NCBI GenBank assembly: GCA_002049455.2 | Contig: KV919211.1 | Coordinates: 13,156 to 47,381, forward strand | DNA: 34,226 bases | Direction: 5' to 3' | From: Porphyra umbilicalis | Lineage: Eukaryota; Rhodophyta; Bangiophyceae; Bangiales; Bangiaceae | Part shown: piece after piece, positions 21,153-30,586 of the stretch | How the letters are laid out: every line of letters begins with the position of its first letter | Position numbering within the stretch: the first letter of the stretch is position 1 | The notes under the pieces: generated by a model | The model's database searches: none | What the model was told of the DNA's origin: nothing | What the model saw: only the letters and a program-made list of their open reading frames with translations | Made by a program: the position numbers and the translations under genes

Positions 21153-22895
21153 CTACTCGTCCTCGTCCGACTCGCTCGACGAGCGCCCACCGTTACGTTC
21201 AAACGCCGCAATGATATCACTGTCAAACCCATCAAAGCCCCTGCCGTCAGAGACGGAGTCAGAGGCGGAACCGGACTGGGGCGGCGGCCGCTTCCGGCTC
21301 GCCGACTGCGGCGTGCTGCGCGCGTCCGTCGGTGTCGCCGCAGCCGCCGCGGCCGCCGCCACAGCCTCCGCGGCCGCCGCTGCGGCCGCCGCCAATGAAG
21401 ATCGAGGCGCAGGCGCCGCGGGTGGCGCCGGCGATGGTGCCGTCAGGTCGACGGTCGTCTGTACCGGCGCGGCCATGGAGGCGGCTGCCTGCTGGCGCTT
21501 CGTTGCCTGCGCCCGACGGCCGCGCCGCTTGTTGGCAGCCGACCGAGCTGCAGACGAAGAAGGCATTGTAGGCGCCGGTGCAGTTTTTGACGTGGGCGGT
21601 GATGGTGCCGCCGCTGGCGTCGACACGGACGAATCTGCGGCCGTCGCTGCGGCTGTCGTCGGTGCTGCGGTCGTCGGTGCCGCCGACGTCGGCGCCGTCT
21701 CCGCGTCCGCCATCTCCTCCACCACCTCCGGCGTCGGCACCGGTGGCGGCACAATCGACCTCGTATCCCCCACGACCGTCACGTCCTCCGCCGCCGCCGC
21801 GTTCCCCGCCGCTGAACTATCGTCAATGGCAGAAACGTCGTCAACATCCCCCAAGGGGGGCGGCGCGACGACCTTGTTCTTGTTCTGCGTATTGGCAGCA
21901 GACGCATCGTTCGCCGGCTTGGCCGACTTGACCTCGATGCCTTCCGTCGCGAGCATCTTCTTGGCCTGGTGAGCCCAAAAGGCTGCACCCTCGGGCGTCG
22001 TGCGCATGAAGGGGAGGCTAAACGCCATCATCGCCGTCCGCTGCGTCGTCGCGTCGCCCAGCTTCTCGACGGCGCTCGCGACGCGACCGATGGTGCGGTC
22101 GTCAGCAATGCTGTCGGCGCGGGCGCGCTTGGCAGCCTTGCAACCGATTGGGCGGCCCGCCCACGAGCCCTGCTCCTCGTCATCGCTACCAACCTTGTCG
22201 GTCGCCGCCTGGTCGCCCACTGCACTGCTTGCGGCCGCCGCGTTAGCGACCGCCGCGTTGGCGGCGGCCGCCGGAGCGGGGTCCACCCCGGCAGCCGCCT
22301 GCTCAGCGGCAGGCCCGCCGTCGCCCGACGCGGCAGCCGCCGCCGCCCTCGCCGCGGCACGAACGTGCGCGCTTGCCGCCTTCTTTTGCAGCGCTGCGAA
22401 AGCAGCAGCCGCCGACTTGAATCGGTCCTGGTCCTTCAGCTGCTCCCAGTACTGTGCCCACGGGCACGACACTTGCTTTTTTTGGCGCTTCGTCGTCTTG
22501 CCCTTGGCCACGTCGTCGGCGTGGTCACCGCGGATGCGGCTGTACACATTCGTCCCGCAATACAGCCCCTCGGCGCAGTTCACGAGATCAGCGTGCGTGG
22601 AGATGCCCGTCGGCTTGGCCAGCCGCGCTTGGACGATGCAACTTGAAAACTCCATAACCCCGGCAACCATCTTGGCCCACTGCTTGCGGAGCGCTTCAAA
22701 GCCGCGCTGGTCCCGCGCCGCTTTCACCGACGCGTCCGTCTCGTCGCGCAGCGCATGCTGCCAGCTCTTAAGGACCCGCGTCCAAAACTCCTTACCCGAC
22801 TGGTCCGTCCCCCGGATTGGGTTGTTGGCCTGGATGAGCCACGCCTTGATGAGCGCCATATTCTCCACCACCAGCCACGTAGTACCCCGCCCCAT
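21153..22895 (-). CDS. ORF B of E1: Myb/SANT-like DNA-binding protein with NAM-associated region
   Basis: 580 residues from the ATG at 22895. The N-terminus, MGRGTTWLVVENMALIKAWL, then GTDQSGKEFWTRV and FEALRKQWAKMV, is a Myb/SANT-like (trihelix) domain with the usual Trp spacing. KGKTTKRQKKQVSCPWAQYW follows (about residues 150-170). The RPxGxKAAK signature of NAM-associated C-terminal regions appears as RPIGCKAAKRARADS, then a helix with FMRTTPEGAAFWAHQ. The tail is Ala/Pro/Thr-rich, has a basic patch KRRGRRAQATKRQ (possible nuclear signal) and ends in acidic SSSESDEDE. In PIF/Harbinger elements such proteins bind near the ends, help import the transposase and activate it. The start sits 25 nt after the stop of ORF A on the same strand. 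Intact in this copy. Confidence 0.85.
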   Translation of the reverse strand: MGRGTTWLVVENMALIKAWLIQANNPIRGTDQSGKEFWTRVLKSWQHALRDETDASVKAARDQRGFEALRKQWAKMVAGVMEFSSCIVQARLAKPTGISTHADLVNCAEGLYCGTNVYSRIRGDHADDVAKGKTTKRQKKQVSCPWAQYWEQLKDQDRFKSAAAAFAALQKKAASAHVRAAARAAAAAASGDGGPAAEQAAAGVDPAPAAAANAAVANAAAASSAVGDQAATDKVGSDDEEQGSWAGRPIGCKAAKRARADSIADDRTIGRVASAVEKLGDATTQRTAMMAFSLPFMRTTPEGAAFWAHQAKKMLATEGIEVKSAKPANDASAANTQNKNKVVAPPPLGDVDDVSAIDDSSAAGNAAAAEDVTVVGDTRSIVPPPVPTPEVVEEMADAETAPTSAAPTTAAPTTAAATAADSSVSTPAAAPSPPTSKTAPAPTMPSSSAARSAANKRRGRRAQATKRQQAAASMAAPVQTTVDLTAPSPAPPAAPAPRSSLAAAAAAAAEAVAAAAAAAATPTDARSTPQSASRKRPPPQSGSASDSVSDGRGFDGFDSDIIAAFERNGGRSSSESDEDE

Positions 22896-22920
22896 CGTGG
22901 CCGACAAAGGCGTCGATGAC

Positions 22921-24398
22921 CTACTTGGCGGCGCCGCCACCACGGCGCCAAGAAGACGGATGAAGGGGAGGTCGGCGGCCGCTGCAGCCCCGTCTGAGGC
23001 GCTTGGATGCCGGCCGATCGGCGGAGCTGCCAGAGGTGCTAGTGTCGGCGGCCGACGCCACGGGCGGCAGCACGTACCTCCCTGCCAGGTGAGACACGGC
23101 CGCCGCGGCGGCGTTTGAGGCCACCGCCGCCCGGGCCGCGGTCGCCTGGGCCCTCTTCGCCACGCGCTTCGCCAGCGCGGCGACCGCCGCCGCCTCCCGG
23201 TACGCCGCCTGGGCGGTCGCCGACTCGGCTGCGGAAGTGGCGGCCACAGCGGCTGCCTTAGCGGCTGCGGCAACCGCCGCCGCAGTTGCCTCTGCTGCTG
23301 CGGCGTGACGCTTGGTCTCGATGCGCTCCGGTAAGCGAGTGCGCTCAGTCCTCCTCTTCCGCACAGCCAGTTGGGCCCACTGTTTCCGCGGTGGCCAGGC
23401 ACCGAACAGTGAAAAGGAGGCGGCAGCCGGGCTTGACTCTTGTGTCAAACCGGCCGCCGATCCACCTGCAGAGATAGCACCTGGGTCGCCCTCGCAACGC
23501 GCTGTAGTCTTGGCCGGCGCGGCGGCCGTCGACCGTCCGCCAGCAGGCTGCCGGACAACGCTGTCGGCCTCGTTGCTCAGTTGTCCGGCTGCGACGCGCT
23601 CCCCCACCTCGGGGGGCTGGGCGTGCGGCGGCCGGGCGGCGGCCCGCCCCCCAACCACTGCGGGTTCGGCGGTCGGCAGTGCGGCGGTGGAGGCCCGCCC
23701 GTCCACCTCGGTGGGCTCGGCGCTCGGCGGTCTCGCGGCGGCCGGCCGGTCCACCTTGACGGGCTGGCCGGTCGGCAGTCCGGCGGCGGGCCGCCCGTCC
23801 ACCTTGGCGGGCTCGGTGGTCGGCGGTAGGGCGGCGGGCCGCCCGCCCACCTCGGAGGGCTCCGCTCCCTGCGGTCGGGTGGCGGCCCGCCTGCCCACCT
23901 TGGTGGGCTTGACAAGCGGCGGTCCGGCGGCCGCCCGCCCGTCCACCTTGGCGGGCTCAGCTGTCGGCGGTTGGGCGGCGGCCCGCCTCCCCACCTTGGT
24001 GGGCTTGCCGAGCGGCGGTCCGGCGGCCGCCCGTCCGTCCACCTGGGGGGGCTCAGCTGTCGGCGGTCGGGCAGCGGCCCGCCTCCCCACCTTGGTGGGC
24101 TTGAAGAGCGGCGGTCTGGCGGCCGCCCGCCGGTCCACCTCGGCGGGCTTGGCTGCCGGCGGCCGGGCGGAGGCCCGCCCGCCCACCTCGACAGGCTTGG
24201 CTGCCGGCCGTCCGGCACCGGCCGTCGGCCCCGCGGCGGTTGCCACGGACTTGGCGGCGGTGGTGGGCAGCAGCACTGGCACTGACAGTGCTCAAGATGG
24301 GGGGCGACCGCCGCCACCCACTGGGAGACGCGTTCCCGATTCCGCTTCCGCTGCCCCCGTCGACGCTCGGTCTTGCCCGTCCACCGCGTGCCGGACAT
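22921..24398 (-). CDS. ORF A of E1: basic, Cys-cluster, proline-rich repeat protein
   Basis: Starts at the ATG at 24398 (MSGTRWTGKTERRRGQRKRN), followed by ERVSQWV and a Cys cluster HCQCQCCCPPPPP. The same N-terminal plan, TERRRDQRRRHQERL then CTCSCHVAGCPPC, opens ORF A of E2, which supports this frame. Residues about 60-270 are 16-residue (48-bp) repeats of the type SPPRWTGGRPPDRRQ. This frame stops at 23577. A second minus frame (open 24282-22921) overlaps the repeats and continues into an Ala-rich helix with RKRRTERTRLPERIETKR and a C-terminal RPASKRLRRG, ending TAG at 22921. I infer one protein with a single frame change inside the repeats, but two overlapping ORFs or splicing would also fit. 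Function unknown; the basic and Cys-rich N-terminus suggests nucleic-acid or metal binding. Confidence 0.55.
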
Positions 24399-24426
24399 TG
24401 CGGTCCCGTGCGCTGCCGCCGCGGCC

Positions 24427-24440
24427 CCTTTTAAAGCCGG
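24427..24440 (-). promoter_or_regulatory. TATA-like element upstream of E1 ORF A
   Basis: On the minus strand GGCTTTAAAAGGGG lies about 30 nt before the ORF A ATG. E2 has CCTTCAAAAGCC at a similar distance before its ORF A. The short spacing fits a TATA box only if the 5' leader is very short. Confidence 0.3.
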
Positions 24441-24473
24441 TGGGCAGCCCCGGATGATCCGTCGCAGCCGCCG

Positions 24474-24620
24474 GTGGCCGCCGGCAATCGCGGCCGGCAG
24501 CCGCCAGAACACCCGCCGCCGGCGGCCGCCGGCAATCGCTGCCGGCAGCCGCCAGAACACCCGCCGCCGGCGGCCGCCGGCAATCGCGGCCGGCAGCCGC
24601 CAGAACACCCGCCTCCGGCG
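24474..24620. repeat. Three 48-bp direct repeats upstream of ORF A
   Basis: CCAGAACACCCGCC recurs at 24504, 24552 and 24600 with a strict 48-bp period; each unit contains CCGCCGGCGGCCGCCGG. In the ORF A frame it would read VFWRLPAAIAGGRRRR three times, but there is no ATG upstream, so it is more likely 5' non-coding sequence. Confidence 0.8.
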
Positions 24621-26534
24621 GCTGGCCGAGCGGTCGCGGCTGGGTGGACCGCCGCGTCATGCCGGCGAGGGAAAAAGGGCGGGCACTCGCCCCACAAACG
24701 ACACCCGCGAGCTGCTGTCGGTACGACGACCCGCACCAGGAATCTGGCGGCGGCGGCCGACAACGACGCGGCCGCCGCCACGGCAAGGGGGGACAAGGGG
24801 GGCGAGTGGCGCGGTGGGCAAAAAACGCGCACAGAAAAAGCGCGGTCACTCACCAGTCGACACGAGCGGTCACTCCAGGATGCCACCTCAAACACCGACG
24901 AAGACGGCGGGAAAAAAAGCGCGCGCGCCAAGTCCAAGCTCGAAAAAAGTGCGCGCAAAGGTCACGGGCGAGCACAGGGCAGGCCGGCAAATCGTCGATG
25001 GAGCGGGAAGGGTGCCTCGGTCCTAGACCGATCGCAGACGCGCGTCCACGGTTGTGCCGCCCTCACGGATGGGGATGGGCCTGCTCGTGTGGGTGTCCCC
25101 CGCGTGCGCTTGTCGCCCCGGGGGCTCGAACGAGGGTGCGAAAGCGTATACGGCGCCGCACGTCCCCCACAGCACCGATCGTCCAACACTGGAGCGTTGC
25201 CGGCTCTCACGGCACAGAATCGTGATGGTCCCCCCACCTCCCACGCGGCACGCAGGCAGCGTACGGTCCTCGGCAGGGGCCGACGCAGGGCCGAGGCACG
25301 AAAGGGCGACGATGCGGGGCACGGCTCAGCCGCCATACGGGGTCGTGCCGGATCGTGCGCCTGTTTGGCCCGTCAGGAGCCTAAGTCACCCCCCCGCTCC
25401 GAAGGCCCCCTCGGGAAAGGCTCGCCAGGCGCGCTGTGTCACTGTTCCACGGTGGGAGTGCGTGCCGCGCCGTCTCATTTGCGCATGCGGTGAGGAAGCG
25501 GCACGCACTCCGGGGCCAAGGATGCGTGGCAACAACCGAGGCACAGTCAGCAGCAGGATCGCATGTGATTGGTGGAACGGAAGCTCCTGTAGAGGCCAAA
25601 ATCAGCGTAGAAATGCGGCCTCTGATGCCTCGTGCAAGACAATAATTTTATTGCCTGCTCTCCTCGCACCCAACGCTCGGTGTCACGGGCTGCCAAGCTT
25701 TCCTCGATGGCTCCAGTCCAGTCGTTTTTGTTTATAGTCACTCGTCAGTTCTGTCAAATCATGGGTGGCTGATGTCCTCGCCGTGAGCTGGGTACTGCGA
25801 CGTGCGACCGCGCACCCTTCCTTTTTGCATTCCCTGTTGTCTCGCCTTCAAGTCCCACGTGACTCGTGGCTCAACGGCGCCCGCGTGTCGTTGTCACGCT
25901 CTGCCTCAGAAAGCGAGTGAGTGGGTGCCATGCCCCGCCATGCCGCTGTCTGCTGGAGGGCCCGTGGCCACGCCAACACAGGGCCACACACGTCACGGGC
26001 CCTGGCGCCTTCTGACAATCTCTCACGCCTTCTGCGAGCCTCTCTCGCTCAGATATTGCCGTGGAGCAGACGACACAAGGGAAACGTAGAGCGCTTCTCT
26101 GTCCTGCTGTCAAGTCTCTTTTGATCTCAAGCATCATTGGCTCAATGGTTATCGAGTGGCGGCACGGTGGCAGTCTGTGGCGCCGCCATGTGGCACATGA
26201 TCGACGTTTATCAGGACGATCGCCCACTTTGCTCCATGCATGTGCTTCGTGTCTGCGTCGTGTCAAACGATTGCTGCTTTCAATATGCCTGTCGGCCCCA
26301 ATCTGCCCCGGATCACGACGATCTGGCCTAGCTCGTGCCATGCTGATTCCGCTGAAGCTATAGTCCATCGGAATGGGCCACCGACGTCCCACCGATACAC
26401 CGGACTATCGACGGAACAGTAGCCTGCTCTCGAATAACTCTATTGCACATATCGTCCATTTCGGGCCTCCCCGATAGGCGACCTCTCAGAGGGTGCCACG
26501 TCGCATGCCCAATTGAGAATTTAACAATATAGTC
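24621..26534. other. Right arm of E1, no gene recognised
   Basis: About 1.9 kb between ORF A and the right terminal repeat. Frames up to 227 codons exist (25054-25737, plus) but show no domain, overlap equally long frames on the other strand and have no partner in E2. The last 200 bp contain ATAGTCC motifs at 26360, 26402 (inverse) and 26529 that echo the left subterminal hairpin. Confidence 0.45.
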
Positions 26535-26558
26535 CCGACATTGCTGGCTTTGCTCTTA
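26535..26558 (-). repeat. Right terminal inverted repeat of E1 and TTA target site
   Basis: Exact inverse of 13424-13444 (ending CATTGCTGGCTTTGCTC at 26555), followed by TTA at 26556-26558. Confidence 0.85.
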
Positions 26559-28058
26559 GAATTCTCAGTTTTTTTGTGCAGTGCCGAACGGAGCTAGAGG
26601 CATTCAGAGCACACCCAACAACGTCTCCCCCAAGTTCTGAAACCCCAAACGGAATATGCCACGTTTGCTTACGTGGAGGGCGGTGAGCGGCCCCCCATTT
26701 TTCTCACCCAAGAGGGCCCTCTGCCCTCCTGGAGTTACCGGAAACGAGGGCTACATGATCACCAGATGGGGAAAGTAAGATGGGGGATGCGCGCCCAGCA
26801 ACGTTCGTCCCCAAGTGGTCCAAATTCGTGCATATCGTGAAGCAGTCTCGATGGCAAGACACACCGGACGAAAAGGCTGCCGTGCGGCAGAGATCGTCAG
26901 ACAAAGTGTCTATGATCCTAGTGGAACCTTCCAAATCGCGGCAATGAAATACACTTTTGGCACACACGTCTGAAATAGAGACACGAATCGTGAACATCGG
27001 ACGAAGTGGTCGCACCACGCGTCCAGAGTCAGCATGGCGGGAGAAACTTGGCACACTTGGCTCAAACCCGAGTCTCACGGGACACAACAGAGGTATTGGC
27101 GTTGGTCGAGGTTCCCTCAACGGGTGCGTGATGCGATGCGCTGTCGCGACGTGCCCGAGTCGTGGACCGCGCGGTCCGTCCCGAAGCGCCATTCGGGTGC
27201 TTCCAGAAGCAACGGTGGCCGACGCCGTTCGTTGGACCAGGCGTTGGCAGTCCCTGGAGGTGGGCTGGTGCAAAAATCCATTGGGGCAGTATCGCTGGTC
27301 CGACGCCAGAAAACTGGTCCGATCCCGCAACCAGTCTCACGATTTGTTTGCTTGACATGGGGAAATATTGAAAAGGTTGTAGTCGTATGGAGCCTTGTCA
27401 TTGGCTCGCGGAATTGTTTAGAAAAACTCAGATGGGAGGCGGATTCGATGCGGCGAGGGGTCAGCCGGCCCGTGATCAGATTGTGTTGTTTCCTGTGTCC
27501 TGTGTGCCCCCCTTCCGCCCAACCAGTCATTTGGGGCCACCCCGTGACCACTGCGGATTGGGCGGGGGTGCGTGGAGGGCGCGCGGGTCACCGCGCATTG
27601 CGGCTGGGGAGGCGTCACCCGGGGTTCGTGTCCACCTCGGGCGCTCCGAAGACACCTCGTGTGTTTTGGGCCCGCTGCGGGCCTGCGCCCCGCCCCGCCC
27701 CCTCGTCCAGCGCGCACGAGGGGTCCCGGGGGCACGGTCGAGCACTGGTGCAGCTTGCGGGGGCGCGCCGCCCTCCCGCCCTCTGGCCCAACGACCGCCT
27801 GCGCGACACCGATCACGTGCTTGCCGCCGGCGTGCCTGAGCCGAAGACGCCGGCGGCTCCTGCCCCTCCTCCCCCTGCCCCACTCGTGCTGATTCTCTCC
27901 TTCTTGCCTCCCGCGCGCGCCTGTTGCAACCGACACGCCGCCGGTGTACCGCGAGCTCCGGCGGCGCGCCCATGTGCTCTGGTCACCGCTCCCCCCTTGT
28001 CCCCGTCTCCACCTCCGGCCTTCAAAAGCCGGCCTTCTTCCCCCCCCCCTTTCCGATC
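26559..28058. other. Region between E1 and the E2 locus, no confident gene
   Basis: A 208-codon minus-strand frame (26704-27330) includes FTIRVSISDVCAKSVFHC and SGDHVALVSGN but matches no family I know. From about 27550 the DNA turns very GC-rich and open on both strands. If E2 is a Harbinger element like E1, its terminal repeat should lie here, but I find no copy of the E1 terminal repeat. Confidence 0.35.
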
Positions 28059-30563
28059 ATGACCCGTAAGCCGGACCGGGAGCGCGACACGGAGCGTCGC
28101 CGTGACCAGCGTCGTCGCCATCAAGAGCGGCTCGCGGTGCTCGCGCGGTGCACGTGCTCCTGCCACGTCGCGGGCTGCCCACCTTGCTCAACGTCGGCCC
28201 CAGCACGCGGGGGGCCCGCGCTTCCTGTCTCTGGTAGCTGTGCGCCGCCGGCTGGCCAAGGACCGCCGGTAGCTGGCGGCGCGTGGGTGCCGCCGCCCAA
28301 CGCTACACCGAACCAGAGCGGCGGCAATTGGGCCGGGGGGGCGGGACGGTCGTCACTGCCGGCGCGCGGCAGCTGGGGACCGGGACCAAGGTTTGATCCC
28401 AACCAAGGCGGCGGACATTTGGGAGGGGGAGCGGGACGGGCGTCGCTGCCGCCGCGTGACGAGTGGGTGCCGCCGGCTCCTTGGAAGGGCAATCAAGCCG
28501 GCGGCCGTTGGGAGCAACCGCCCGACGGCAACGGCGGACACGTCGGTCGGGGGTGGGATACGGGCGGCCGTCGAGTGTCTCCTCGCCGCTGTGGCTGGGC
28601 GTCGCCGGCTGGTCGGTCTTCTCAAGCCGGCGGCCACTGGGAGCCGTCGTTCCAACCTGACCACGACTACGGCGGCCGGGGACGGGACTCGCGGGACAGG
28701 GACGGATCTCCCCGCCGCGACGTGTGGGCGCCGCCGGGCTCTCAAGGTCAAGGAGATCAACAGCCCGGTGGCCACGGCGGCGGTGGCTTCCATCCCAATC
28801 GCCAGCCTTCGCCAAGGCGGAACTGGGTGCCGCCGGGCGGGCAGCGTCCCCATCAGCCCGGCGGCTTTGGGCCACTGAGCGAGGATTGGTGGCCGCCGGG
28901 TGGCCAAGAAAGTCGTCAAGCCGGCGGCCACACTGCACGCCACGACAACTGGGGGCCGCCGGGTGTTCAAGCAAGTCGTCAATCCGGCGGCCACGCGACG
29001 CGCCAAGACAACTGGGGGCCGCCGGGAGGTCACGCAAGTCGTCAAGCCGCCGGCCACGCGGGACCCTACAACAACTGGGGGCCGCCCGGTGGAGGACCCC
29101 CCGAGACCGGCGCCTTTGAGCCGATCCGCGACAATTGGCAGCCGCCGGTCGGTGGCAGACTTCCGGACGCCGGCGGCTACGGTGCGCGTCGGGGGCCCGT
29201 CGGCGACGGTCCAGCGCCGCCGGCTGCTGCCCAATCGCCGCTAGCCGGCGGCGGCGCGTCACCGGCCTCCGGTACCGGCGGCGACGCGCGCCGCACAGAC
29301 GGACAAGTGCCGCCGGCTGTTGCCTCGTCCCCGCTCGCCGGCGGCGGCGGATCGCCTCGAGCCGGCGGCGGCGCGTCACCGGCCGCCGGTACGGGGGGCG
29401 ACGCGCCCCGCGTGAACGGACAAGTGCCGCCGGCTGTTGCCCAACCACCGCTTGCCGGCGGCGGCGCGTTACCGGCCGCCGGTACTGGCGGCGACGCGCC
29501 CCGCACCGACGGACAAGTGCCGCCGGCTGTTGCTCCGTCCCCGCTCGCCGGCGGCGGCGGATCGCCTCGATCCGGCGGCGGCGCATCACCGGCCGCCGGT
29601 ACGGGGGGCGACGCGCCCCGTGTAAACGGAGAATTGCCGCCGGCTGTTGCCCAACCACCGCTTGCCGGCGGCGGCTCGTCACCGGCCGCCGGTACCGGTG
29701 GCAGCGCATCACCGGCCGGCGGCACGGGCGGCGACGCGGCCCGCGCGAACGGACAAGTGCCGCCGGCTGCTGCCCAATCGCCGCTAGCCGGCGGCGGCGC
29801 ATCACCGGCCGCCTGTACCGGCGGCGTCGCGCCCCGCCCCGACGGGCAAGTGCCGCCGGCCCGTGCCCCATCCCCACTCGCCGGCGGCGGCGGATCGCTT
29901 CGAGCCGGCGGCGGCGCATCGCCGGCCGCCTGTACCGGTGGCGACGCGCGCCGCACCGACGGATAGGTGCCGCCGGCTGCTGCCCCGTCCCCGCTTGCCG
30001 GCGGCGGCTCATCAGCGGTCGCCGGTACCGGCGGCGACGCGCCCCGCACCGACGGACAAGTGCCGCCGGCTCGTGCTCCATTCCCACTTGCCGGCGGCGG
30101 CGGAGCGCCTCGCGCCGGCGGCGGCGCATCACCGGCCGCCGGTACGGGGGGCGACGCGCCCCGCGTGAACGGACAAGTGCCGCCGGCTGTTGCCCAACTA
30201 CCGCTTGCCGGCGGCGGCGCGTCACCGACCGCCGGTACCGGCGGCGGCGCTTCACCGGCCGCCGGCACGGGCGGCGACGCGCCCCGCGCGAACGGACAAG
30301 TGCCGCCGGCTGCTTTCCAAGCAACGCTTGCCGGCGGCGGCGCATCAACGGCTGCCGGTACCGGCGGGGACGCGCGCCGTACCGACGGACAAGTGCCGCC
30401 GGCTGCTGCTCCGTCCCCGCCCGCCGGCGGCCGCTCATCACCGGCCGCCGGTACCGGCGGCGACGCGCTTCGCACGAACGTGCAGGTGCCGCCGGCTGCT
30501 GCGCGACCACCGCCAGCCGGCGGCGGCGCATCAGCTGCCGGCGGCGGTGGCACGTCCGTCTAG
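28059..30563 (+). CDS. ORF A of E2: basic, Cys-cluster, Pro/Gly repeat protein with an internal TAG
   Basis: Starts MTRKPDRERDTERRRDQRRR, then CTCSCHVAGCPPC, matching the N-terminus of E1 ORF A. Residues about 90-370 are repeats around NWGPPGGHASRQAGGH. From about residue 385 to the end, some 13 units of the form GGDAPRTDGQVPPA, then PLAGGGASPAAGT, follow. A TAG at 29964-29966 replaces the CAA (Gln) of sister units, so the frame formally stops there; it then continues open to the TAG at 30561-30563. This could be a disabling mutation, an error or readthrough. The stop lies 23 nt before ORF B, as in E1. The DNA of the repeats forms GCCGCCGG / CCGGCGGC hairpins. Function unknown. Confidence 0.6.
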
Positions 30564-30586
30564 GCGGTCGCCGGGGCGGGCGGTTC

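Larger units (their letters stand above)
13424..26555 (+). mobile_element. E1: complete 13.1-kb PIF/Harbinger element
   Basis: The element is bounded by 21-bp perfect inverted repeats and TTA on both sides. It encodes a DDE transposase of the Harbinger (plant transposon protein) family on the plus strand and a Myb/SANT-like protein on the minus strand, the two proteins that autonomous PIF/Harbinger elements need. Elements of this group are usually 3-7 kb, so 13.1 kb is large. The extra length is satellite DNA (16640-20930), ORF A (22921-24398) and about 2.1 kb of apparently non-coding DNA at the right end. The transposase frameshift suggests that this copy may be inactive. Confidence 0.8.

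Noticed and set aside
25054..25737. 227-codon plus-strand frame in the right arm of E1
   Set aside because: No domain, overlapped by similar frames on the other strand, no counterpart in E2.
26558..28058. Left terminal repeat for an E2 Harbinger element
   Set aside because: I looked for a copy of the E1 terminal repeat or a TTA-flanked relative and did not find one, so E2 is annotated only as a gene pair plus satellite.
27034..28062. 342-codon plus-strand frame upstream of E2 ORF A
   Set aside because: Its second half is low-complexity GC-rich text and no motif is seen; the ORF A start at 28059 is supported by the paralogue instead.
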